DNA of 10,266 bases from JBEKSX01 sp049516635. GTDB lineage: Bacteria; Bacteroidota; Ignavibacteria; Tepidaquicellales; OLB5. Position 1 is the first letter of the stretch; each line of letters begins with the position of its first letter. The notes beneath the pieces are model-generated. The model was not told the DNA's origin. It saw only the letters and a program-made list of their open reading frames with translations, and ran no database searches. Below are positions 1 through 6,750 of the stretch, piece after piece. Both the position numbers and the translations under genes were made by a program. The stretch lies in the NCBI GenBank assembly GCA_049516635.1, contig JBEKSX010000103.1, forward strand, positions 1 to 10,266, read 5' to 3'.

Positions 1-70
1 TAACGGATGCCTTTTCCAATTATTTTCACTGATAGTTTGATATAAAGAAGAGCGTGTGTCAATCAACTCT
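1..70. other. Left-edge intergenic stretch, function unclear
   Basis: No gene can be assigned here. All three plus-strand frames stop within about 42 bases. On the minus strand a perfect 6-base inverted repeat (GAAGAG at 72-67, CTCTTC at 52-47, 14-base loop) is followed by a short T-rich run (TTTATATC), which could be a weak terminator for the minus-strand genes. One minus-strand frame from a TTG at 66-64 stays open to the window edge (22 codons) and could be the beginning of another gene. The two readings compete and neither is secure. Confidence 0.25.
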
Positions 71-262
71 TCAGATGAAATAAAGGGGGAGTCCGCCGGA
101 AACAAGAAACCCCTTTTTTGTGGGAATAATCTTGTCTTTTTCTGTCCGTACCAGACTCTGATGCTTTAATTCATTTATTATTTTATCCGTGTTTTTACCA
201 TGCAGATAATCAACGGATATGCCTTTTTGTGTCCTGAACCCCAGATAAATTTTTTCAATTTT
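71..262 (-). pseudogene. hemW: Remnant of HemW/HemN-like C-terminal domain
   Basis: Reading the minus strand from 262 down to a TGA stop at 73-71 gives 63 codons that match the end of HemW, the radical-SAM heme chaperone related to coproporphyrinogen III dehydrogenase (HemN_C domain). The fragment starts KIEKIYLGFRTQKGIS, like the family's E..fLGLR...GId, and ends with an IPTKKGFLVSGGLPLYF-type segment, like the family's lTpkGfllsn.i...l. In between is the expected winged-helix-like stretch (IINELKHQSLV). The radical-SAM domain with its CxxxCxxC cluster motif is absent. No start codon lies inside the fragment, and its first codon overlaps the TAA of the preceding gene (264-262). The same frame stays open further upstream inside that gene, but the translation there no longer looks like HemW. 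I infer a deletion or rearrangement that left only the 3' end. The family match is from memory of the domain. Confidence 0.6.
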
Positions 263-921
263 TATCTTGTTCTGATTGTGAAAAATAGTATTGTTGCGAA
301 AGCAGAAGCAGTGATAAGGAGCAATGGAAAAAAAATGCTCTCGATTGAGCTAACATGCGGTGCTCTCCCGTGTGTAAAATCATACGTTGGAGATTCAAGA
401 CTTTCGTAATTATCATAATTTATTTCATCGTTGTGGTCCACATTTATAGTACCTTTAAGGATCAAATTGTTATCAGGATCTTTTACTGTGACATCTATCC
501 GGGCCGTTATACTGCGATTCAGTGTTTTCTCTCCAAGAAAATTATTCTTCCTGAACCCTGGATAGGCAGTTTCAAGTTTAATCGGCTTAAGCCTGAAAAG
601 ATAGTATCCGGAATCAGCCTTAACACCCGCCGAATCATATGCAATACTGAATTTCAAATTATTGTTCGATGAGGTCTTTTTCAGCAGGTTGACAAGGAAC
701 TTAATACTCTCATTGTTCTTTTTTTCATCTGCAAGTGATCCTGTATTTACAATAAAGATAAACAGATGCACGCGGTCAATTCCCGGATAATAGAAATATT
801 TTTCAATTTCCGCAGAAATGGTCTGTTCGAATATTTCTAAATTGCTTTTTTGCTTTGGCTGCGCAAAACTGGTTAAGCAAAATAGCAGCAGAATAAAAAT
901 AATTTGTTCTTTATGTATCAA
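262..921 (-). CDS. Secreted protein of unknown function with C-terminal membrane anchor
   Basis: I do not recognise a named family. The 219-residue product starts with a clear signal peptide: a lysine at residue 4, a hydrophobic core at residues 7-18 and a likely cleavage after SFA (about residue 20). It has a mixed alpha/beta body and a single hydrophobic helix at about 196-214, followed by a short basic tail (TIRTR). A periplasmic or extracytoplasmic domain held in the membrane by its C-terminus is therefore likely. Before the anchor comes an acidic/aromatic segment (NVDHNDEINYDNYESLES region, then a YDFTHG motif). The start is a TTG at 921-919; it is the only usual start codon that keeps the signal peptide, since no ATG or GTG lies between the upstream region and the hydrophobic core. 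It lies 26 bases downstream of the glutamate dehydrogenase gene on the same strand, so co-transcription is likely. There is no Shine-Dalgarno sequence. An 8-A run on the plus strand (328-335) sits at the start of the anchor. Confidence 0.75.
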   Translation of the reverse strand: MIHKEQIIFILLLFCLTSFAQPKQKSNLEIFEQTISAEIEKYFYYPGIDRVHLFIFIVNTGSLADEKKNNESIKFLVNLLKKTSSNNNLKFSIAYDSAGVKADSGYYLFRLKPIKLETAYPGFRKNNFLGEKTLNRSITARIDVTVKDPDNNLILKGTINVDHNDEINYDNYESLESPTYDFTHGRAPHVSSIESIFFPLLLITASAFATILFFTIRTR

Positions 922-947
922 ACTGCTATTATTATTTAGAAATTCTG

Positions 948-2252
948 TTAACCGTAAATTCCGCGAATCTTCAGTGTCCTGGAGACTTTATCTATAGCAA
1001 ATATATAAGCACCTAAACGCAGCGTTGTTTTGTATTCCAGTGCAGTCTGGTAGACATTATCAAACGCCTCACGCATCATCCTGTCATGCCTCCTGTGTAC
1101 GTCATCCACATCCCAGTAATAACCCTCGCGGTTCTGCACCCATTCGAAATAAGAAACGGTTACCCCGCCCGCATTCGCAAGGATATCGGGGATCACCATT
1201 ATTTCTTTTTCCATAAGTATGTCGTCTGCATCTGCCGATGTGGGTCCGTTTGCTCCTTCCACAATAAGCTTCGCTTTGATATTAGGGGCATTATTCTTGT
1301 CTATCTGGTCTTCTTTTGCAGCCGGTACCAGTACATCACATTTCAGTTCAAGCAATTCTTCGTTAGTAATTTTATCTCCGAACTTGGTTCCTTCCAGTGT
1401 TCTGTTTTCCCGTGCATAATCTATTGCTGTCTCTACATCGATTCCCTTATCGTTATAGTATCCGCCTGTAATATCGCTGATGGCTATTACTTTGCACCCC
1501 TGCTGTTTCAGAAGCTCGGCACTTACCGATCCCACATTACCGAAACCCTGTACTGCCACACTGGAATCTTTGGGTTGTATATTTAGCTTTTTGAGCGCTT
1601 CGAGAGTAGTTATCATAACGCCTCTGCCCGTGGCTTCAAACCGTCCCAGAGACCCGCCTATGATAAGCGGTTTTCCGGTTACTACATCGGTTACGGTTTT
1701 TTGCGCATGCATGCTGTACGTATCCATTATCCATGCCATTATCTGCTCGTTTGTGTTCATATCCGGAGCAGGGATGTCAGTATCCGGCCCGAAAACACTC
1801 AGCATATTAGCTGTATATCTTCTAGTGATCTTCTCAAGTTCGACCCAGGAAAGTTTCGCGGGATCACATTTTATTGCACCCTTTGCACCTCCGAAGGGAA
1901 TATTGGCAACGGCACACTTCCAAGTCATCCATGCAGCCAGAGCTTTGACCTCATCTAAAGTAACATCAGGGGCATACCTTATGCCTCCTTTTGATGGACC
2001 GAGGATATTATTGTGTATGACCCTATATCCTTCAAAGACCTTGATCAGTCCGTTATCCATCTGTATCGGTATTGAAACGATTACCTGTTTGGAAGGGGTT
2101 TTCAGATATTCATATACTCCTTTTTCAAGGTTTAATAATTCTGCAGCCTTATCGAACCTTGCCATCATCGATTCATATGGATTTTCGACATCCTTCTTAT
2201 AAGGTGCGGGCTCCTCATAGTGTACCGGACTTGTTTTATTTTTATCGTTCAT
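948..2252 (-). CDS. gdhA: Glutamate dehydrogenase (Glu/Leu/Phe/Val dehydrogenase family)
   Basis: This enzyme carries out reversible oxidative deamination of L-glutamate to 2-oxoglutarate and ammonia in the cytoplasm, linking amino-acid and carbon metabolism. The 434-residue length is that of the hexameric bacterial enzymes. The N-terminal substrate domain has GPSKGG (85-90, substrate lysine K88), K112 and PFGGAKG with catalytic lysine K124, plus the conserved aspartate in PAPDMNT (D164). The C-terminal domain has the Rossmann motif QGFGNVG (235-241) and LANAGGVTVSYFEW (358-371). An aspartate (D260) at the end of the second Rossmann strand favours NAD over NADP, but that is inference. Leucine or phenylalanine dehydrogenases are the alternatives; the length and the FEWVQN region fit glutamate dehydrogenase better. 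The ATG start has only a weak upstream purine stretch (ACTAAG). A perfect palindrome lies about 30 bases upstream of the start and may be an operator. The symbol is used by function, not by sub-type. Confidence 0.93.
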   Translation of the reverse strand: MNDKNKTSPVHYEEPAPYKKDVENPYESMMARFDKAAELLNLEKGVYEYLKTPSKQVIVSIPIQMDNGLIKVFEGYRVIHNNILGPSKGGIRYAPDVTLDEVKALAAWMTWKCAVANIPFGGAKGAIKCDPAKLSWVELEKITRRYTANMLSVFGPDTDIPAPDMNTNEQIMAWIMDTYSMHAQKTVTDVVTGKPLIIGGSLGRFEATGRGVMITTLEALKKLNIQPKDSSVAVQGFGNVGSVSAELLKQQGCKVIAISDITGGYYNDKGIDVETAIDYARENRTLEGTKFGDKITNEELLELKCDVLVPAAKEDQIDKNNAPNIKAKLIVEGANGPTSADADDILMEKEIMVIPDILANAGGVTVSYFEWVQNREGYYWDVDDVHRRHDRMMREAFDNVYQTALEYKTTLRLGAYIFAIDKVSRTLKIRGIYG

Positions 2253-2281
2253 CTTAGTTCGATAATTATTTATAAATCGTA

Positions 2282-2295
2282 ACGAATAAATTCGT
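2282..2295. promoter_or_regulatory. Perfect palindrome upstream of glutamate dehydrogenase
   Basis: ACGAAT and ATTCGT face each other across a 2-base AA spacer, giving a perfect 14-base dyad 29 bases before the glutamate dehydrogenase start codon (read on the minus strand). Position and symmetry fit a transcription-factor operator or a short hairpin in the 5' leader. There is no T-tract of the kind a terminator needs. No regulator is encoded next to it, so the binding protein is unknown. Confidence 0.35.
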
Positions 2296-2435
2296 AAAAT
2301 ATTCTTTAAAAATCTGCTAAATAATGCAATGAACTACCAATTTCGTAATAAATATACGGATATTCCGATTTTTTAGGTAATTACTAATCTAATTAAAATA
2401 ATAGGATATTTCAAGGTTAATCTGTTTTAGTCGTG

Positions 2436-2461
2436 TTTGACAAACGTTATATTTGGTCAAA
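2436..2461. promoter_or_regulatory. Inverted repeat overlapping a Bacteroidota-type -7 element
   Basis: TTTGAC (2436-2441) and GTCAAA (2456-2461) form a perfect 6-base inverted repeat, and an inner CAAA/TTTG pair (2441-2444, 2452-2455) extends the symmetry with one unpaired base. Inside it, TATATTTG at 2448-2455 matches the Bacteroidota sigma-A -7 consensus TAnnTTTG on the plus strand. The matching -33 TTTG is not at the expected distance (the closest candidate is TCTG at 2421-2424), so the promoter call is weak. The layout is that of an operator lying over a promoter for the plus-strand PD40 gene, whose start is about 190 bases downstream. Confidence 0.35.
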
Positions 2462-2645
2462 TGAAAACCAATTATTGTTCTATTCTAGCACTTTCTTACG
2501 ATAAATAACTTCTAATATCGTATTATAAAGATAAAGTTCTATTATTATCAGGTTGAAAATCCATATGAGCAATAGAAGAGCCTTAAACTATTACTTTATT
2601 AGATTTGATTAATTACCTTGAAATAATACCAAATTATCAATAAAA

Positions 2646-3728
2646 TTGTTATTAATTCATTTTAAAAACTATAGATCAAACATAAAATTGTTCAATCGCA
2701 AATTAACTCTTGTGCTAATATCAGTTTTAGTTTTTGCCGTTTTAATGAGCAAAACTATTTCTTTCAGCCAGAGCAAACCTTTTACCAAAACTAATCTCAT
2801 TGCATTCAGTTCCGATGCAACGCAGAATGATAAACAGCAGATTTTCATAATGGACAGTAATGGTAACGGTGTTAAGCAGGTATGTTACGAACCGCTTGAT
2901 TGTTTCAGTCCCAGATTTTCGCCGGACGGGGAAAAAATTATTTTTACAGCTACTAATATAGTATCGGATTTTATTTATATGATAGACCTCGAGGACACAA
3001 ACACTTTCCGATTCCCAAAATTTATTGATGGAGGGGGAGACCCCCATTTCTCATCGGATGGTGAATATCTTCTCTACCATTCCGAGAAGAACGATGATAA
3101 CGCCATATACATTCTTGACCTGCAGACAGATAGTTCTTTTTCCATAAATGACGGCAGTCTTTCCACACACGCGAAATTTTCACCGGATGGGAAGAAAGTT
3201 GTCTATTCGTCATCGGCCAGCGGAAATTTTGACCTTGTTGTACTCGACCTTGAAGATACCTCCGATAATGCACAAAAAACAATAGCCGCTTCACCTGACG
3301 CTGAGATATACGGAATTTTTTCACCGGATTCTAAAATGATCGCTTATTCTTCATTCGATATATATTATAAAGGTACTGTCCATGTTTGTAAAGCAGACGG
3401 CAAGTCTAATATTGCGATTACAAAAGGTATGGGGAGCTCTTATAATCCAAAGTTCTCACCCGATGGAAAAAAAATTGCCTTCATATCTGATAAGAGCGGT
3501 AACTACGAGATTTACATATGTGATCTGGAGGGCACTGCGATGAAACAGCTTACCAATAAAAAAGGTAATACTATAGAGTTCGATTGGTCGGCAGACGGGA
3601 AAAAAATAGTCTATGAAAATATAAAAGAATCTGTATCAAGCATAAATATTGTCGATGTTGAAACAGGTGTTAGCGAAAACCTGACAGGCGAAAAGGCTAA
3701 CAATGTAAATCCCTGTTTTCAGAAATAA
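2646..3728 (+). CDS. Secreted TolB-like PD40 beta-propeller protein
   Basis: The protein is built of WD40-like PD40 repeats as in TolB, giving a beta-propeller that usually binds proteins or ligands outside the cytoplasm; its partner is unknown. Repeat signatures (FSPDG-like followed by a K-I-aromatic strand) are at about residues 91-95, 135-139, 178-182, 225-229, 270-274 and 314-318, counting from the TTG at 2646. An N-terminal LIAFSSD strand (51-57) and a C-terminal NVNPCF strand may complete a further blade. A hydrophobic segment at about 20-33 ending near FSQ is a signal peptide. The start is uncertain: TTG at 2646 gives 360 residues, while TTG at 2688 gives a more typical short basic N-region (FNRK) before the hydrophobic core. 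The first in-frame ATG (2745) would delete the signal peptide. The protein lacks the TolB N-terminal domain and there is no tol-pal gene nearby, so I do not call it TolB. It ends 21 bases before metF. Confidence 0.85.
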   Translation: MLLIHFKNYRSNIKLFNRKLTLVLISVLVFAVLMSKTISFSQSKPFTKTNLIAFSSDATQNDKQQIFIMDSNGNGVKQVCYEPLDCFSPRFSPDGEKIIFTATNIVSDFIYMIDLEDTNTFRFPKFIDGGGDPHFSSDGEYLLYHSEKNDDNAIYILDLQTDSSFSINDGSLSTHAKFSPDGKKVVYSSSASGNFDLVVLDLEDTSDNAQKTIAASPDAEIYGIFSPDSKMIAYSSFDIYYKGTVHVCKADGKSNIAITKGMGSSYNPKFSPDGKKIAFISDKSGNYEIYICDLEGTAMKQLTNKKGNTIEFDWSADGKKIVYENIKESVSSINIVDVETGVSENLTGEKANNVNPCFQK

Positions 3729-3749
3729 TTTAGTAAATAAAACCTGTGC

Positions 3750-4700
3750 ATGAAGGTAATAGAGTATATTGAGAAAGCGAAGGAACCGCTTATAAGCTAT
3801 GAAGTGATCCCGCCTGAAAGGGGAGGACATATCAGCCAGCTGTTTAATGTAGTAAGCGAAGTCATGAAATATAATCCTCCTTTCATCGATGTTACCTCAC
3901 ATGCTGCCGAAGTCGAATTCAAAGAAACCCCGGAGGGCATTAAAAAGATAATCAAACGCAAACGCCCGGGTACTATAGGCATAAGTGTTGCCATAAAAAA
4001 TCATTTTCATATTGAGACAGTCCCCCATCTTCTATGCCACGGCTTTACGCGGGAAGAGACCGAAGATGCCCTGATAGAGCTCAACTACCTCGGGATCGAG
4101 AATGTACTGGCGATCCGCGGTGATGATCTCGGGTATAAGAAACCGATACCGGATCATAAGACGGAAAATCTCTTTGCTTATCAGCTGGTCCGCCAGGTAC
4201 ACAATATGAATAAGGGGATATATCTTGAAGAAGGACTCCTGGACGCAGCAGGCACGGATTTCTGTATCGGTATTGCAGGTTATCCTGAAAAGCACTTCGA
4301 ATCACCAAACATGACGGCAGAGATAAACAGGGTTAAGCAAAAGGTCGACGAAGGAGCTCATTACGTGGTCACACAGCTTTTCTACGATAACAAGTCCTTT
4401 TTCAATTTTGTAAGCATGTGCAGAAAAGCGGGTATTACGGTACCAATCATTCCGGGTTTGAAAGTCATAACGAATAAAAGCCAGCTCACGAATATCCCGA
4501 AGAATTTTTACATCACGATACCCGAAGAACTCGCGAATGAGATAAGCGAAGCAAAGCCTGAGCACGTTACGGATGTTGGTGCCCGGTGGTCGGCAAAGCA
4601 GGTATCCGAGCTGTTCAATAAAGGAATCCCGGCCGTTCATTTTTATATAATGCAGAGTGTAAAACCCATCAAGAAGATGTTCGAGTATCTTAAAATGTAA
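3750..4700 (+). CDS. metF: 5,10-methylenetetrahydrofolate reductase
   Basis: MetF reduces 5,10-methylene-THF to 5-methyl-THF with FAD and NAD(P)H, supplying the methyl group for methionine synthesis. The 316-residue protein is a full-length single-domain TIM-barrel enzyme. Visible landmarks are SYEVIPPERG near the N-terminus (E18 at the position of the catalytic Glu28 of the E. coli enzyme), VPHLLCHGFTREETEDAL (91-108), the flavin-binding LAIRGDD (120-126), GIAGYPEKH (174-182), TQLFYDN (208-214), IPGLKVIT (234-241) and the C-terminal HFYIMQ (297-302). The PGLK and KRPGT features are those of Bacteroidota MetF rather than the E. coli form. The ATG follows the PD40 gene by 21 bases without a Shine-Dalgarno sequence, and the stop is 6 bases before the aldolase gene. 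No methionine synthase gene is in the window. It may share a transcript with the PD40 gene. Confidence 0.95.
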   Translation: MKVIEYIEKAKEPLISYEVIPPERGGHISQLFNVVSEVMKYNPPFIDVTSHAAEVEFKETPEGIKKIIKRKRPGTIGISVAIKNHFHIETVPHLLCHGFTREETEDALIELNYLGIENVLAIRGDDLGYKKPIPDHKTENLFAYQLVRQVHNMNKGIYLEEGLLDAAGTDFCIGIAGYPEKHFESPNMTAEINRVKQKVDEGAHYVVTQLFYDNKSFFNFVSMCRKAGITVPIIPGLKVITNKSQLTNIPKNFYITIPEELANEISEAKPEHVTDVGARWSAKQVSELFNKGIPAVHFYIMQSVKPIKKMFEYLKM

Positions 4701-4706
4701 TCAAAT

Positions 4707-5327
4707 ATGAACCTTAAATCTGAGCTGGTCAATTACGCGAGGTTATGTTATAAAAATCGATTTCTTTCCACAACCGAAGGTAACCTTAGCGTCAGAATAG
4801 ATAACAAATTTTTCTATACTACACCCTCGAATCTCAGCAAATGCTTCATCAAGATAACGGATGTCCTGAAAGTGGATGTACAGGGTACGGTGATAGAAGG
4901 TAAGCGTAAGCTATCAACAGAATTTAAGATGCACAAATTTATTTACAGGTCGAGACCTGATGTGCATGCAATAATCCACACCCACCCTGTTTTTGTAACC
5001 GCATTCGCATGTGCCGGTATAGCCTTGGATAAAATAGTTTTTCCGGAAGTATATATTAAGATAGGAAAAATCCCACTGGCAAAGTATGCTACACCGTCGA
5101 CAGACGAGATACCGCAGTCCATTGCAGAATATGTGAATGATGTTAATGTTATCATGCTTGAAAATCACGGTCTGGTAACTTTTGCTAAGGATCTATGTGA
5201 GGCTTATTTTCTTACAGAAAAGGTCGAGCGCATAGCTGAAATCACTTTTTATGCACGAATGCTAGGAGGGGAGAAAGAATTGACCAGTTCACAGATCAAA
5301 AAATTAGATTTGTTAAAAAAACATTGA
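4707..5327 (+). CDS. Class II aldolase/adducin-family protein (L-fuculose-phosphate aldolase-like)
   Basis: This is a zinc-dependent class II aldolase fold of the FucA/AraD/MtnB superfamily. Comparison with E. coli FucA identifies all metal or catalytic positions: E72 in LSTEFKMH (equivalent to Glu73), H91 and H93 in IIHTHP (His92, His94) and H154 in ENHGLV (His155). EGNLSVR (24-30) and TTPSNL (38-43) correspond to the phosphate-binding loops. At 206 residues it has the usual length. The true substrate cannot be read from the sequence. L-fuculose-phosphate aldolase, another sugar-phosphate aldolase, or methylthioribulose-1-phosphate dehydratase are possible. HTHP rather than HTHS, and the absence of other methionine-salvage genes, argue mildly against the last. 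The gene starts 6 bases after metF and its TGA overlaps the TTG start of ddl, so the three genes are almost certainly translated from one transcript. Confidence 0.85.
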   Translation: MNLKSELVNYARLCYKNRFLSTTEGNLSVRIDNKFFYTTPSNLSKCFIKITDVLKVDVQGTVIEGKRKLSTEFKMHKFIYRSRPDVHAIIHTHPVFVTAFACAGIALDKIVFPEVYIKIGKIPLAKYATPSTDEIPQSIAEYVNDVNVIMLENHGLVTFAKDLCEAYFLTEKVERIAEITFYARMLGGEKELTSSQIKKLDLLKKH

Positions 5328-6352
5328 ATGTAGTTGTATTAACCGGCGGAGTATCATCCGAGAGGAATGTCTCATTGGCTTCGGGCAAAGCGATTACCGG
5401 GGCGCTGCGTGAAGGCGGACATAATGTCAGAGTTATTGACCCCCTATTTGGAACTGGACAGCCGCCCGAATCAGATATATTTAATATTCATCCGGTGATA
5501 GGAAAAGAATTTCCTACTGCAGAAGAACTTAAAGCATACAGCAGCAGAAAAGTTATCGAGTGTATAAACTCGGAGCTATTTGATGACACAGATATTGTGT
5601 TTCTGGGATTACACGGCAAGTTTGGCGAGGACGGAAAGATACAATCGTTGCTTGAGATGAGGGGGGTTAAATATACCGGTTCAGGTGTAACATCAAGTGC
5701 TATGGCAATGGATAAGGATATTTCGAAGATAATTTTTACACATTATGAAATACCTACGCCCAACTGGTTCATGGTTGAGATGCAAAGCTATTCATTGAAT
5801 CATGTTGATGAGAAGATAAAGGCATACTTTGAATACCCGGTGGTAATTAAACCAAATGATGAGGGAAGCACGGTAGGGCTTACGATAGTCCAGCCGGACG
5901 TTGAAGACGTGCAATTGAGCGATGCCATTGATCTTGCGTTCAAATATTCGGATAGGATAATGGTGGAACAATACATTCCCGGCAGGGAACTGACAGTTAC
6001 CATACTGGGTGATGAGGCACTCCCCGTTGTGGAGATAAAACCAAAGGATGGTTTTTACGACTATGAGCATAAATACACATCGGGAATGACCGAATATTTC
6101 TGCCCGGCTGAGATTCCCGAACCGCTCTCAATAGAGCTGATGACGAAATCTTTAGAAGCTCACAGGGCACTTTGTTGTAAAGCTTATTCGAGGGTAGATT
6201 TCAGATTAGATTCCGCAAACAATTTTTTCTGTCTTGAGCTGAATACTTTACCCGGAATGACTGCATTAAGTTTAGTCCCCAAAGCAGCTAAAGCCCTTAA
6301 CATTTCTTTTCCCGAATTGCTCAACAAAATAATCGAGCTCAGCTTAAAATGA
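5324..6352 (+). CDS. ddl: D-alanine--D-alanine ligase
   Basis: Ddl joins two D-alanines with ATP in the cytoplasm to make the dipeptide end of the peptidoglycan stem. It is an ATP-grasp enzyme of 342 residues. Motifs seen are TGGVSSERNVSLASG (7-21, with E13 at the D-Ala-binding position of E. coli DdlB Glu15), LHGKFGEDGKIQSLLE (96-111), KYTGSG (116-121), VIKPNDEGSTVG (174-185), VEQYIPGRELTV (214-225), FYDYEHKY (244-251) and RVDFRLD (290-296), followed by LELNTLPGMT (304-313) with the metal ligands E305 and N307. It is longer than DdlB because of extra residues after the first strand (about 40-90). The start is a TTG inside TTGA, overlapping the aldolase stop; the next bases encode the canonical VVVLTGG strand, and the nearby ATG is out of frame. 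Coupled translation with the aldolase gene is likely. The ftsB-like gene begins 25 bases downstream. Confidence 0.95.
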   Translation: MNVVVLTGGVSSERNVSLASGKAITGALREGGHNVRVIDPLFGTGQPPESDIFNIHPVIGKEFPTAEELKAYSSRKVIECINSELFDDTDIVFLGLHGKFGEDGKIQSLLEMRGVKYTGSGVTSSAMAMDKDISKIIFTHYEIPTPNWFMVEMQSYSLNHVDEKIKAYFEYPVVIKPNDEGSTVGLTIVQPDVEDVQLSDAIDLAFKYSDRIMVEQYIPGRELTVTILGDEALPVVEIKPKDGFYDYEHKYTSGMTEYFCPAEIPEPLSIELMTKSLEAHRALCCKAYSRVDFRLDSANNFFCLELNTLPGMTALSLVPKAAKALNISFPELLNKIIELSLK

Positions 6353-6377
6353 GCATCTTAACCCATTAGTTCAAATA

Positions 6378-6716
6378 ATGACACAAGATTACAAGGATGA
6401 CGGCTTTTTTAAAAATGTTTTCCGGTATATTTACTCCCGGAGGAAGTTTTTTGTATACCTTCTAATATTACTTGTAATTATGGTATATGCTGTTTTCGGC
6501 AAGAAAGGGATTCTTCAAAGGGTAGAACTTGAGATGGAAAATAAAGAACTTCAGCAGAAACTGAAAGAGGAACAGGAAAAAACATTATATCTGCAGAAAG
6601 AGATCGAAGATCTTAAAAACTCAGAAAAGAAGATCGATAAAGTTGCACGCGAAAAATACGGTATGGTAAAGGATGGAGAAGAAATCTATAAAGTTCAGAT
6701 AGACAGCTCAAAATAA
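6378..6716 (+). CDS. Septum formation initiator family protein (FtsB/DivIC-like)
   Basis: This is a small bitopic membrane protein of the divisome. FtsB/DivIC proteins bridge FtsL and FtsQ (DivIB) and help activate septal peptidoglycan synthesis. The 112 residues show the full family layout: a short cytoplasmic N-terminus, basic residues (SRRK, 20-23), one membrane helix at about 24-40, a periplasmic coiled coil at about 46-84 (VELEMENKELQQKLKEEQEK region), and the conserved end KVAREKYGMVKDGEEIYKV (88-106), which matches the family's ARE..GmvkpgE.vy. FtsL has a similar shape but lacks this ending. It follows ddl by 25 bases on the same strand, so it is probably the last functional gene of the metF-aldolase-ddl unit; association of septum and cell-wall genes is common. 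The ATG has no Shine-Dalgarno sequence. Confidence 0.88.
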   Translation: MTQDYKDDGFFKNVFRYIYSRRKFFVYLLILLVIMVYAVFGKKGILQRVELEMENKELQQKLKEEQEKTLYLQKEIEDLKNSEKKIDKVAREKYGMVKDGEEIYKVQIDSSK

Positions 6717-6750
6717 TTTCGAAAATTAAAATCTGACCGTGTCATATATC

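Larger units (their letters stand above)
2253..2645. other. Divergent AT-rich intergenic region
   Basis: This 393-base stretch separates the minus-strand glutamate dehydrogenase gene from the plus-strand PD40 gene and must hold the promoters for both. It contains two clear inverted repeats, at 2282-2295 and 2436-2461, and a TATATTTG element, listed separately. I see no tRNA, no riboswitch-like conserved core and no convincing gene. A 15-codon ATG frame at 2565-2612 has nothing to support it. Confidence 0.7.

Noticed and set aside
82..119. Plus-strand terminator-like hairpin (AAAGGGG 82-88 with CCCCTTT 110-116, followed by T's)
   Set aside because: The bases encode the conserved end of the HemW-like remnant on the minus strand, and no plus-strand gene upstream is visible. 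It could only matter if a convergent gene ends just left of the window.
355..672. 105-codon plus-strand open frame
   Set aside because: Antisense to the anchored secreted protein; its hydrophobic, unordered composition is a by-product of the opposite strand.
1480..2202. 240-codon plus-strand open frame
   Set aside because: It lies entirely antisense to the well-supported glutamate dehydrogenase gene, has no recognisable motifs and is a shadow of its codon pattern.
2437..2465. Sigma-70-type promoter starting with a perfect TTGACA (2437-2442)
   Set aside because: No reasonable TATAAT-like hexamer lies 16-18 bases downstream; the TATATT present is too close. The Bacteroidota-type reading fits slightly better.
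2565..2612. 15-codon ATG frame in the divergent intergenic region
   Set aside because: Too short, no convincing ribosome site and no match to a leader-peptide pattern such as runs of one amino acid.
2646..3728. TolB of the Tol-Pal system
   Set aside because: Only the propeller repeats are present. The TolB N-terminal domain and tolQRA-pal neighbours are missing.
4707..5327. Methionine-salvage MtnB identity suggested by the neighbouring metF
   Set aside because: The zinc motif is HTHP rather than HTHS, and no other salvage gene is present; only the superfamily can be called.
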